NCBI GenBank assembly: GCA_016169945.1 | Contig: JADLSH010000164.1 | Coordinates: 372,001-436,000, forward strand | Origin: Trachythela sp. YZ-2020 | Taxonomy: Eukaryota; Cnidaria; Anthozoa; Malacalcyonacea; Clavulariidae | DNA: 64,000 bases | Direction of reading: 5' to 3' | Part shown: positions 1 to 13,200 of the stretch, in pieces | How positions within the stretch are numbered: position 1 is the stretch's first letter | Layout: each line of letters starts with the position of its first letter | Made by a program: the position numbers and the translations under genes | Notes under the pieces: generated by a model | The model's input: only the letters and a program-made list of their open reading frames with translations | Databases searched by the model: none | Told to the model about the DNA's origin: nothing

Positions 1-152
1 GAGTATTCCTTCAAAAACCTGAAATATTAAAAATGCCAAATATTATAGATACTATAGAATACCGACTTGACAATTAAAACATAATATCATAAATCACTGG
101 TGAAAAGTGAACTATTTCGAATAAAGTTTTTAATGACTGTATGATTGTTAGT

Positions 153-205
153 CCCCGAGCCAACGGCTCGTCAGCGCCGTTCTGGGCGATAACCCGTGGC
201 GAGGG
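153..205 (+). repeat. Stem-loop terminus, GA-spaced type, copy 1
   Basis: The structure is CCCC, GA, a branched stem (GCCA/TGGC enclosing ACGGC/GCCGT and GGG/CCC), GA, GGG, followed by TACTAATTCCGCTCGG. The same right flank follows the copies at 13959 and 38304, so this is a mobile-element end with a variable stem-loop. Confidence 0.6.
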
Positions 206-331
206 TACTAATTCCGCTCGGCTATTTTACCTATTTACACGTGCAAAAGATTGAGAGTTAGCGAAGGGAAGTCAATCAATAATCGTGTCGCTATGGTTCG
301 TCCTTGCATGGGTGGACCTCGCACAGATCTC

Positions 332-516
332 AAATATATGACGGATTGTCAGGAGTGCAGGTCGAGTGGAATGAGCGAAAGTTTATCGAAATTCGTAAAA
401 TATAAAGCCAGATTGTTGTAATTGTTGATGTATTTGTTGCTTTAAAAATTGTTGTTTATAATTATACACAATTTTTCAGTTAATTTGAGTGTAGGTGTAA
501 CTTTCTCAAATTATCC
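332..516 (+). repeat. Dispersed repeat, direct copy near 7040-7310
   Basis: Both copies share GGATTGTCAGGAGT, GTGGAATGAGCG, ATGTATTTGTTGCT and the block ending TTCAGT...GTGTAGATGTAA. The second copy carries extra internal sequence. No ORF was seen and the element type was not recognised. Confidence 0.5.
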
Positions 517-889
517 TATTTTATGTTATTAAAAGCTATAAAAAGTTTCCTATATTAGTAAGCACCCCTTGACGTAGATACTCTAGTTTGTATATGAACC
601 ATCTCTCTTGACGAAAGGTCCTCGCTCGAAACGTTGAAAAGTGTTTTTACCTTTCTCAAACTGACAAGTACCTGCATCTATGAAGAGTATATAGACACAT
701 ACGGGTTAGGTATCAATTGGGACGAAATTCCTGATCCTGACTCCTGCCACATAATTTGTAATTTTCGATTGTTAAATTTTTATCATTCATAATTGTTTCA
801 TGTGGGATTAGTGACAGACCTGACTTTAGTTTCAAGAATTGGTGACAAATTCTTTTAATTAAATTGAAATTTAGAAAATGTTTACAAAC

Positions 890-1222
890 CTGATTAAATT
901 GGTCAACCTCCTCCTTTCCACTTTCTGCCTTTCCAGCAATCAACATCAATTTACTTTGAACATCTTTTATTTCTTCGAAGCTATAAATCTTTTTTTCTCG
1001 ATTCTTAACATTGTCTTCAGGAACAACAAGGCACACCAAATTCTCCAGGCCCAATTTCACCCCGATGTTCACATGCTTACTTTCTTTAGCTATTTCGCTG
1101 TCTGCAATGCAGTAAGTACCAGACGAATTGATTGCTTCAACTTGAACCATAGTTGTGAGAGCAACAGAACCATGTGACTCCTTTATTTGCTTCAACCATG
1201 AGAGGCCTCCCTTAGTTAATTC
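890..1222 (-). CDS. RNF213-like exon 14 of window (just before the AAA+ core)
   Basis: 333 nt, phase 0 at both ends. I place the acceptor at CCATTTAAG so that EEKL joins [20 protein letters not shown], which fits the family spacing. An acceptor at 1370 would insert an arginine-rich stretch that the family lacks. The donor is [30 protein letters not shown] near the end is the conserved lead-in to the AAA+ region, which would lie to the left of this window. Confidence 0.8.
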
Positions 1223-4200
1223 CTTAAATGGACATGTACTGTAAGTAACCATGCAATTTTTGTTATTATTCCATGGCAACGATACTACAAGCGATGTGAT
1301 TGGTCGCTGAGCAAGCAATATTCTCCGTCGTTTTGACCTACGACTAGAACTCTGAGTAAATATTGACAACTAAACTACACTAAACTAAAACTGCAATAAA
1401 TTATTTCGTTACTTTGTTCTGACGAGTGAGCAACAGTCATTAGCTATTCAGCGCGCGTAATTCAGTGGGAGAAGGATCGTTTATTTGCTTGCTAAACTAC
1501 AATTTGCAAAGATCATTAATATTAGAATGAAGTCGATAATTCATCAGATCATATCTAAAGTTGAATATGATTAAATTTTAAAATAGCTCACCAATTTCTC
1601 TTCAATGCTTGGATTTGCGTCAACGGCTTGCCATACAGGTTTACAAAGTCGCATTAATTCATTAAAACCATGATCTGGTCTGTAACCAAAGATTAATGAT
1701 CCAAACCCAAGACAACTGGTATGCACGCAAGAAATTCGGTCAATTTTCATGTCATCTTCCCCAGCTGAAATCATCGCCAAATCAACAAACACTTTGAGCT
1801 CTTGTTCATCTGAAGAGAAGTTCAAAAGAAGATAAATATTTAATTTGGAAGGTCTCAATTCAAAACGATGCGCGCATATTCCAATATTTAAAATCAGCAA
1901 ACAAAGACTGCATGGATGTACTTTGTCTGAGCAGGAAAATTCAGAGACAAGCCCTGACTGCGTTGACTCTATTCCGCCCATAATTTTAACATTTATGGAG
2001 CTAGAAAAGCTTTATACCCCTGGTTTCCATGTAGTGATGGCAGTCGCGACAAATTTTGTATACATCAAAGACTGATTCGTATTATAAAAAAAATAACTCA
2101 AGCTTTTTTACATATACAACCATGGCTTGGCTGCGACAACCACGGTTATAGCTCCTTACCTTTTATGCTATCTCTTAACCAAGTAACCAAATCAAAACAG
2201 TTGGTAAATGTCGTTAAACAACTGCGCCTCTTTTGGTTTACGTCCTGTAACAGTTCTCCAGCTTTAAGCAAATTGTCACTCACGGATTTGATAGCTTGAC
2301 GTTTTAGGTCCCCACCAATAATCTGAAAAAAAGAAATATAGAAACCATCATTAATTGTGTATACGTAGGTTAAAGTGATGGCAGTAGTTTAGGTCATGGT
2401 TAAGATGAGGGTATGTCAGTTACGATCCATATGTTTCCAGATTGCATGATGACGTGAGACCAATGGAGAGTTCATAGGAATACTGACTCGTTAATTATTC
2501 AACTCGTTCCTAGCCCTGTGGGAGCCTTGACTCTATGACATCATTAGTATTCATATGTCCCACTCTCCCTCATAACCCTAGGTCTCTCACCCCTGACTCT
2601 CTTACGTCACAGAATTGATATTCCTACATTCAGAAACCTTTTCCCTCCGCTCCGGTTAAATTCTGATTACGTCATACGCAAAACCTGGCAATACAAAGAA
2701 ACGCTTCCCTTCCATACAAACACATTTCTAAACTTCGATGCATTCTTTGACGCTTCTTATTTTGATAGAATTATAGCAAATTTAGCCTTCGTGTATAAAA
2801 GTAACTTAGCATAACAATAGTGGGATCCAGTGTGCGTAATTGCTCCATTGTCTTGTCATTGTTTTGGAAATCCCATTGTTCTCCATGCGTCTCAGTCACT
2901 CATTGTTTTGATCTATTTTTAGAATCGTGCAAAAGGCCTATTATGTCCCGTCACGAAGTTAAGTGGTGAGAAACCTAGCGTTACGAGGGAAGTAAAGACC
3001 AATGAGGGTTGAGGCGTTAAGCTCCCAAAGGACTAGTTTGTAACTTTGCTTAAGCCTGCTAATTTGTATTATACTCTGCTGGAATTTCATACCTCACGAC
3101 TTATATCACGTGGGTGCTTATATGCAATCGGAGATTATAACCACCATCGCCCACCAAGAGTACTATTCCAAATTAATGGAAACGTTCATACTTCAGTACA
3201 AGTTCAGGTTCGAGCTGAAGATAAAGTTGCAACTCCCCTATCCGTTGAACAAGATTTAAATCAGCAAAAACTCGAACTCGTACTTGCGCCGTATTGCATG
3301 TAAACCTCGCTACTAACTTCAACTCTAAGAGTTCAAAGTTGAGATAACCCAAATATTTTGCAACGACCTCGCCCTGCATTTACAGATATAGAAGAAAAAG
3401 TATATAATCTAACCTCTTCAATCCTTTCAACTACTGAAAAATTGCCTTTGAGACCCATCGTTTCTTTTAACTCTAGAATTGCATGGGCGGCTTGCTGAGC
3501 ATCAAAAAGTTTCTTATAACTCTTCACTTGTTCGATTCTGGCACCAAGATTTGTCTTTACCTGATCCAAATGTATTCTCTTGTCACTGAAAAAACTCGAA
3601 AGCAGTTTGAACTCCTTCTCCAAATCGTCGTAATTCGTCTGAAACATATCTAAATATTTATCAATGTTCTTGAGTAGCATTTCACCATTAAGAAATTGTT
3701 GATTTATTGACTCAAGTTTGTCACAAATCCTTAACCAAATTTTGTTGTGAATAATTTCCATTGTCACTACTTCATTTCTTAATTTCTCGCCGTATTTACG
3801 CCATAACTTGGTAAAAATTCGACTGCGTTTAATCTCAGTTATTCTCGACACCATCTCATAGAACTTGTCATCGAGCTTAAAAAATCTCATGTCATATCCG
3901 CCAGATCTTTCGGTGCATAAATCGCGTATGGATAACTCGTTATAGTCTTGCACAATTGTTTCACTCAAAACACGAAGTTCCTCATCAACTGGAAAAAACA
4001 ACATAAACTAAAATGGTAAAGATTGCGAAAATACCACAATTTTAAATGCTTATGGGCAAAGTTAAGAAAAAATGTATTCTTGGGGCATAGGATTATTCTT
4101 CTTTGACCATATAATACCACATGGTCCTAAATTCAAAAATCTGTTAAAGAATGACAAATTAGGCTACGTTCACACGAGACTGGACGAATTCCGGACCGTA

Positions 4201-7200
4201 TTCAAATTCGAGCACAGCTAATCGTACGAATTCCCGTGCATGTGAACAAGTGAAACTGGACGAATTTGAGTGCGGTCCGGAATTCGTCTTAAAATCAATA
4301 ATAACAATGCCCTACTGCAGCCAGCCTGGGTCTTAAAGCATGTACTTTTCAACTTTTTATTAACCTTTTTAATTGCTTTGTCATTGCGGGAAAATATAAG
4401 ACGGGGATTTTTCACCGTAAACGTCCGTGAATATAAATCTGTATCCGTGTATAAGCTCACCAACTTGCCTAAACTTATATAAGCTTCCCTTCCACTATAT
4501 ATAATCTCATGGGCGCTTATTATATATTCGGACAAAAAAAACCATGGCTCGTTTAATTTCTGCTTTTCTCAATAAAATATGGAATATAACATGCATTGCA
4601 TGCCACCTTAAATCGATTCAAACTGCAACTGCAATTTTGTATTACGAACATAGTCTACATTCAGAACGGCCGGAACAACGTTTAAATTAATCTGCAACAA
4701 ACCTATAGTACTGTTTTTCGTTTGACCATGAAATCATTGATGCTGCATGGTGTATCAAATGTTGTTGATTCGATGTTTGTTCGCCGCAATAAGCCCTCCC
4801 CGCGTGTATAAGCCCTTTCCTATATAAGCCTACCAAAAATTCCTATAAACACATATAAGCCCATGAGAGCATATATTTGGAGGTTTGCAGTATATATGTA
4901 CAGGATCTCGTTATATACTTTCCCAAGCTTAAGAAGTTACAACAAATTTTTGTATCAAAGTAAAGTATCCTCTTGCATATATAGCTTACATTTTAATGTA
5001 GCTGTAGGTGTGAGGGGATGCATACAGTACATGAAGAAACGAAATATTTTGGAAGAGGCGATCCAAATTCTCACTAACCCTCTAATTAGGCAAGACTAGA
5101 TAAGGATCATGCTTCCACAACTTATATATACTTTATTAATTAATAAAATCCTTACAAATAGATCGTGTGAATTACGCCGAAAAGATAAAAATATCTAGTA
5201 TACCTAAAGTGAAGTTGCTGCAGAAGCCGATAAAACATTTCAGTTGGTCTGTTAATGTGAAAAACGCCTCCAGTTCAGAAAGTCGTTGTGAAAAAGAAAC
5301 CTTTATTGGAACGTTTTGGGCACCATTCTGGTTCGTTTGATGTACCTCACCCAGCTTCAAAAATTGTTCGGAATGTTCTCCTAAGATTTTCAATGTTGCA
5401 ACTGTAACAGTCCCAATGTCGACAGAATTTATAAGATTATCAAGGCACGACTCTGCACGGGCCATCATGATTGCACATTCACCCTCCTTTGTTAGTTCCT
5501 CTTTACTGCTGGATCTGCGCCCTTAAAAATAGAAATAAAACAGTAGAACGCACTTTTTTCCGTTAATCAATAACATTGCTGAATAAATGTGTTCGATTTG
5601 CGATTTGCTTTGTGTAAAAAACAATATTTGCTCATGTGCCTTTTAGTGAGGTTCAATTCCCGCAAAAAGTGCAATTTCCTTATTACTCTGGCGGTCATAG
5701 GAGGTTTAAAATGGGCATTTTCTTTTCCTTTTTCCGTCGTCGGTGTCACAAACTGTAATTTCCACAGGGGACCCAATTTCCATATGCTTTCTCATGTACA
5801 TCGAGATCATTAGGATTTTTTATCAGGGTACGTAATAGAAAATATGGGTCAAGTTCACAATTGAGTGATCTATATGGTTTAGTGGCTAATTTTTACATTG
5901 TGTGTCATACTCTGGACTTCCTCGCGCGTTGAATGAACGGCTCCGAAAGTCCAAAATTTTGATCGCCGAGTTGCCTTGAATGGGTTGAATACTTGAATCT
6001 TAAAACATACAAGGCAAAGGTTTTTTAAAAAGCTCGTCCATATTACATATGCGGATCTACTGGAGGTTTCACGAACTATGGCATCTTTGACATAATTTGC
6101 GCTGGTGGCGAAAGGGTGCACCCCCGAGAAAAATCTGCACCTCCTCTATCAGATGAGCCTGGATCCGCCCATATTACACACTTGTTGAAATATCTTTTAT
6201 GCTCTACCATTTTGTTTTTCCTTGGATTTCGCATCAAGTCGCACTCTGGATTTCCTCGTACATTTATATTAGAATTGCAGTCCGCATTACGACTCGCTGA
6301 GTTGACTTGAATCAGGTTTATATTGCTTCAACCTTAGTGCCCAGCAAAATTGGCAGTCTAGAATCTCGTTCAGTAGGGAATTTTTTCTCATGTGCCTTTT
6401 AGTGAGGTTCGATGCCTGCAAAACGCAACTCCTTTTTATGTAATTTTACCTCAGTTGTATGTACACTGAAGGAATTTTGAAAAATAGAATCGATAGACGA
6501 CAGACATAACCGAGTCTTCTGGTCAATTAAATTACGACAAGAAATACTACAGGCAAATCTTCACGAGAAGCTTCATATACTTCATCTGAATTAAAATACT
6601 AATATAAACACGAAGGCATGTGTACAGGGTGCGGAGTTTACGACTAGCGCATTTGAGTTTAAATGTATACAGGAGCACGATAATCAGTGTATTCTCGTTA
6701 ATGGTTGCAACAAAAAGTGTTATTTTCTGCTGGCTAAGGAACGAAAGAAGCAAAAAATGTTTGCTCACACGCTGTTGGGGGCCCGATAAAAATCGGGTGG
6801 TGTGGGTTTGGCAAGCAGATTTTGTTGTTGCGTCTGTCACTTGACTAAATACACCGGCCCACCCTACCCCTTTTAAGTCTCTAAGATCAACTGCCATGCG
6901 TAAGACCTAAAAAAGACTGAACTTTGATGTTAGATTTGTTGTGCTTAAGTTGTGCTTTCACGTTCCTTTTCATAAATTTCATGACAGCCTTTGCTCGATG
7001 TACAGGTCGGAGTATTTCTCTTTTCTATAGTTTTGACCAAACTCGAGGCAGGTTATGGCGGATTGTCAGGAGTGGAATGAGCGATATTTGAAATCATATC
7101 AGAAAATAATATTATAGTTTAAAGAAAGGAGCAGTGAAGTGAATGTTTTCGCTTTAGCTTTTAAAAATTAAAAGAAAAGATATATGACGGGAAATCATGA

Positions 7201-10200
7201 AATATAAGGCAAATTTGTTTTAATTAATTGTTTATGTATTTGTTGCTCTGAAATTTGTCGCTTATACACTGTTTTCCATTAAATTTCAGTGTAGATGTAA
7301 ATTCTTTAAATTACAAAGAGCAAAATTATTTTCACGAGCGAATTGTATGATTTGCACAGATTTCATTTAAAATACGAAGTTTATCGGCAAAAGCAGTTTA
7401 TATTTATGAACATTTTGAAACGTTTCACGAAACGTCTGTGGTTGAATTTTACATTCAATCGAAGCTTATAGATTGCATAATAACATACCTATTATATATT
7501 TTGGCATTTGACAATTCTAAACTTAAAAGTACTTATCTTCTGATTATTTTTGCCATTTTGTACAAAAAATACAAATATATGACAGTGTTAGCATGTCTAC
7601 CAATTGTTCGGTCAGCGGTTGGCTCTAGCAAACCAGCGTTCGGTCAGCGGTTGGCTAATTAGAAATACCTTATGTTGAAGCAATTTTTGGAAACTATAGT
7701 TGTTTGGTTTAGAAAGGGCGAACGGTTGCATGCATGTATTTCTAGTATTTAAAATAACTTTGTCCACTAAACCGTCAAGCGGTAACATGTTTACATACGC
7801 TGCACTCTCTCCTCCGCAGAGGCTTTGGAATCCAAAGTTTAATACGTGCGCTAGATGGTATTAAATAAAATGCGCTAAACGGTAATATAATGAAGAAACC
7901 GCTAAAATTCGGAGCGCGGGCGGAGGGGAGAAACGGAAGAGGAAATTCGGGGGGTTCAATTAATTGTTTAATTCCTGTGAAAGCAAACACGTATGTAAAT
8001 TTAAAGAATTCATGCTGTCGAAGAAAATATATATTTTAACATAGCTTCGACCGTTCGACGTACAACGCTAGGCTATCATACTGTTGCGCTCTTTGTTAAA
8101 ATAGTGTTTAAAGCCCATATACATCTCTGAGCCCACCTTTCGAAATGGCCTTCGCAAGCAACTTTAAAAACATTAATAAATTGTCAAAATATATCATAAA
8201 GCAACTGCAATTTAATAATACCAACGCGGTGAAAGACAGTTATACACAGTTTTACCAACTATCAATATTACACTGATTTCGTAGCATACAAGCAAGCGAA
8301 ATCCGCATAGCGAAATCATCGACATTCGCGGCCATGGCATACTAGGTCATGACTGGAGCGAGACTTTTCAAGAGACTTTTTCATCGTATTAGAACAATGT
8401 AATCTCAAAATATACACGTTGGCCAGTAGATCTTGGTCCGAAGTATCGTTATATTAAAAAAATGAAACATAAAACCAAAGGATTATTGAAATATACCATG
8501 GATTGTTTGTTGTTACAGATATCTTCACTTTGTCACAGATATCTTCACATTTCGGGTAGAGGCTTTCTCCCTTCCTTTCCGGTTTCTCCCCTCCGCCCGC
8601 GCTCCGAATTTTAGCGGTTTCTTCTTTATATTACCATTAACCGCATTTTCTCGCATTTTATTTATTACCATCTAGCGCAATTTTTATTTATTACCATCTA
8701 GCGCACGTATTAAACTTTGGATTCCAAAGCCTCTGCGGAGGAGAGAGTACGCTGCATGAACATATATGTGCAGCTACCACTTTTAATGTATCCAATTGAA
8801 AATTCCTTACCGAAGAACTTTAAGAACCCTGGCCATGTTGACCACGTGAGAAGATGTTTTAGCAAAATTTCATCTTTTGCTTTGTCATTCAATTTACTAT
8901 CTTGCTTTAGTGCTGGTGGCCAGGACTTGTCCAGCATCGCGCTGAGCAATTTTATACCGTTGGTTGAACTCCTGTTCCGACTTAAATAGTTGAAAGCGGG
9001 TTGTTCTCCATTACCATCCTAGAAAGGTAAGATTACAAATCTATAAATATCATATCACTAATTCAACGTTAGCTAAGTATGACCTAATTTATCAAAGAGA
9101 TACTGTTTTAATTGTACTATTTTAACAAATTTCCTGCATATTTTTTAAAATTAATACTATTATATACAGTTTATACAGGAAATTTTTTTCTCTCCTCGTG
9201 GAGTCATTACATCCATTTTGTATTTGGCATAGTAAACGAGCTTTCGTACTTTTCAAAAGAGTGGCCAGCCAATGACGACTTCAAACATTTTGCATGTACG
9301 CTCAAATAATGCAAGTGTCACTCCCAAAATACGAATCGCAAGAAGGGCAAAATTTGGTGTTTAACTTCTTTATACTTTAATGTATAGAACATATTATTTG
9401 ACAATCTAAAACAACTAAACAAGTCAATTTTACTCAGTTTGTTTTGAGGGTCGCCACGAACCTATATGAACAGGCTTTGTGATTGGTTGATTATGACCAT
9501 AGAAGACAATAAACTATAGAAATTATTTTTCAAAAGATAACTTTTGTTTCAGAAAGCCAATCACAAAATGTGTTCATATTCGGTAGGTACTTACTGGGTT
9601 TTGAGGGGTTCAGCAAAAAATACTGAGAACTGGTCGGGAACAAACTCATCATGTAAATGGCAAGCGCCGTAAAAGTCGGACCCTGCCATTTTCGAAAGTT
9701 AAATTTCAAACAAATGTAAAATTTAATAATGAAAATCTTCCTTTTGCTTTATTGCAACCAAATTCTGCACTCAGATTTTTACTATCTAAGCTAAATTTCA
9801 TCGAATAGATGGGAGGCGGAATTTCCGATATTTTTGGCAATTTGAAACTATTTCAATACGCAAATTACGTATTTTGCTTCATACAATGCATTTTGCTTTA
9901 CAAGGGACAATATTTTCGCAGAAAACGGCATCGGAAGAAGTGCGTCGATTAATGAAACGAGAAGTCTGCCGTTAATATCTGTGGAAACATTTATACCTAA
10001 CTGTAAACTTTGACAGACTATATGTCTATATATGCGCTAAAGGGGACTGGTTCAACTGTATATTCAGGACTTTTACATGGGGGGTAGTTTTCCGCATATT
10101 TTCTTGCATCTGCGCGCCATATATCCCCAACTTCTTGTATACCCGACCAAAATTAACTCATAAACAGGTGCAAGAAATGCACCTTTCCTTTTTCATTAGT

Positions 10201-13200
10201 TTCCCTACAAACTAACTCCGCGTACTTACTTTTACAACTTTTTCCACAGCTTCGAAAGCGGCCTTACTTAAACATGTTGCAATATCTGGATTACATTGTT
10301 GTTCGCCAGACTGACAAAATAGCTCAATCTGACGAAGTGATGACACCTAAAATTAGACAATGACAAGAGGATTGCATAAAATATATTCTGACAAATACAA
10401 ATACAGCTATTATAGTAATAATTTACAATCAACATGCCTTAATTGTATCATCATTTTATACAAGGTCCTGTAAATTTTAATTTTCCAAATATTGTTCGTT
10501 CATCGTTGAGAACAGTCTGACGTACATTTCGTCCAAACTCATGTAGCATGCATGCTCTAAACCCGCGTTTGAAACTGATATAATTAAGTGTTTAGGTGAC
10601 GGATTTACTGAACATCTGGCGTTTAACGCGACTGCGGAGAATGACGTGTTAATGCGATTATCATGATACAGTATAAAAAATTACTCTTAATTGTTGGATT
10701 TTTGGAAAAAAACAAATAACGGATTTTAATCCTATCTATATTTTCATTACGAGAAAGTTTCCTTTTCATTGGCACTTCGTTTCTGTGACGTATGCAGCTC
10801 TTTAGCTGTGTCGTCTTTATGAAAACGTTAATTTGTAACCAGATTTACATGGAAAGTACAATATTCTTTAACGGCTGATAGTTATAGCAAATACAACGTG
10901 TTGTGAATAGAACTACATACCGCACACTTCATTTGGCATAAAAATTGCATTTTCTATTATAAAGTAGTACTATTTTCTTATGAGCAACGATCTTATTTTT
11001 TGTAATTCAAAGTATGAAATCTAAAATTTCAACTTGTTTAAGTTAATATATAATTTGTATGGGCATGACAAAGAACAAGACGCTCCATTGAGCGTTAAGT
11101 TGCTAGGGCTATAAAAATTCGTACTCTTTAAAATAGAATATAAATTGTAGATTACCCGTACATTTTGACAAAAAATGCAATTTGTCTTTAGTGGCCGCCA
11201 TTAGCTAGGGTGTATCAAAAAAGTCAGAGAACGGAGTCCGGTTGTTTTATCTATTTCATACTCCTAAATCCAATTCAAAAATAGCCATAAAAGCAATTTA
11301 CGTCCATCATCAGCACGAACACCGTCGATCGCATGGGAATGTAAACAAAAATAGGCAAGTTGATTCAAGTGAAAATATCTCGAACGTGCGGTGCCAGTGT
11401 GGGTAGAGTGTAGCAAATATGCGGCAGTTGACTGTTGTGTAAAACTACCTGAAAAATACAATAAGAACTTCGACGTTTCGAGCGAAGGCCCTTCGTCTGG
11501 GAGTGGGTAGAATGCGTCGGGGAAAATCATGTGCTTTTATAGTGAATACAACAGCGATCACGTGATAAAAAATAAACCAATCAGATGGATTTAATCAAAA
11601 CAAACTATATAAACAAAATATGGAAATCATATCACAAAATATATTAGCATATAAGGAGAAGCGAACATATTAGCATATAACGAGAGGCAAGAAAGACATA
11701 AATTCAGGAACTATATATGAGAGGAGGTGAGATGTAGAATATATGCTGATGGCAGGCATAAACAGATAGGAGTTAAATGTAAGAGAAGCGCTCATTGATG
11801 CCGAGAGGTTGAATGGTGCCAAGTTGGGAAATGAAACGCATTCCTTGGCTTTTGCGGCTATCACTACTACCAGAAATGGGACACAGAGCTCGAATTTTCA
11901 TATCTGAACCACTGTGATTGCCAGTGCTAAAATGTCTGGTAACAGGTTGTTTAGCATCATTGTTAGCGACAGCACGACGATGCTCACCAAATATAATATA
12001 TCCTTAAATATCTACCAGTTTCACCAATATAGAACATGCCACATTTACTGCATGAAATAGTTGATTCAAGCTTAAACAATGGTTAAACCGTAACACATGT
12101 AAAGTTAGTTGCTGAAAGTTGTGTATTTTAGTTGTGTATGGAAAGCCATATAGTTGTTTGGTTTTGATAATTCATTGCCAAAATGTTGAATTTTATCGTT
12201 TTGTTGATAAAAATAGTTAGTATAGCAATTATAGCATCTTAAATTTTAGATTCTCAAATCACACTCACTTAAAATACTATTATTCGCGAACAAATCGTTC
12301 CAATTTGAAAAGAAAGCCACCGTTAGAAAGCTGAATGGCTAAAGCTTGAGCTGTAATGAACGTTTCACTCATTAGTCATATTTGAATCGGGGAATATAGG
12401 TGTTCGAAGTTGTATTGTTCGACGAATTAAATATAAAATTGACTTCGCTCCTCAATAGTGAAACTTTGCGATAACTCAACGAATTCTTAATTGATTTCTT
12501 TCACAAAACTACCAAGCGAAAGAATGTCATTAGACGAGCAATTTTAGATATAATTTATACACTTACGAAAACTTTAAGACCATTAAAATAGCGAAAGTTT
12601 GTGCGGGTAAAGATCCATGTAGTGCTTCATCTAGAGATCAGTGGGATTTTTAAATTCTGTGGCTATCCAAAATTTTGCGGAGAAGGAGAAAAACGTCACC
12701 CGAGAACTATAGTTGCTGGCACAGTGCCCCATGCAGCAACTAATAATTCCTTTAGCTTCCACAAATTTACGTCTAAAGATTTAAAGCTGCATGTATATGC
12801 CTACCATGAAGGCTTTACTTGCAGTGAGTCATATGGAAAGAGGTAGTTAAGAAAACTGCGTGTGCATAACAATATTTAATGTATAATCACTATACCTTGC
12901 GTATTCTACTCTGAAATTTGTCCATGAATTTATCGTGCCACTGCTTATAGAAGACCTCCGGGGCAGACAATGATAGCAGTTCATTCCAAGCCTACACACG
13001 AGAAACATACAATCAGAAGTACTCTTCAAGAGGTGAAGCGTGATAAGAACTGCATAAAAAGCTAGCTAAGCCAACATTTTACATATTATTATTATTATTT
13101 AATCTCATTTACAACAACAACGGTAGCCCTTCAGCAAATAATCTACACTGTTTTCCATGGGCCCGTTGTACTAATAAGAGAATACATGCAAATAATTTTT

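Larger units (their letters stand above)
1..889. other. Intron with repeat debris
   Basis: No exon seen. It contains the stem-loop at 153-205, a dispersed repeat at 332-516 with a diverged direct copy near 7040-7310, and a Penelope-like 3' signature near 600-640 (a GACGA...CGAAAC block followed by a splice-like tract). Confidence 0.6.

Noticed and set aside
600..640. Hammerhead look-alike GACGAAAGGTCCTCGCTCGAAAC, also near 11461-11490 in reverse
   Set aside because: An extra base follows the CUGANGA core and stem I and III do not close; treated as a Penelope-type signature only.
878..1177. Plus-strand ORF over the last exon
   Set aside because: Shadow of the minus-strand RNF213-like exon.
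1223..1369. Extension of the last exon upstream ([14 protein letters not shown])
   Set aside because: An open frame, but it would insert a basic stretch between EEKL and the conserved [11 protein letters not shown]; the acceptor at 1223 restores family spacing.
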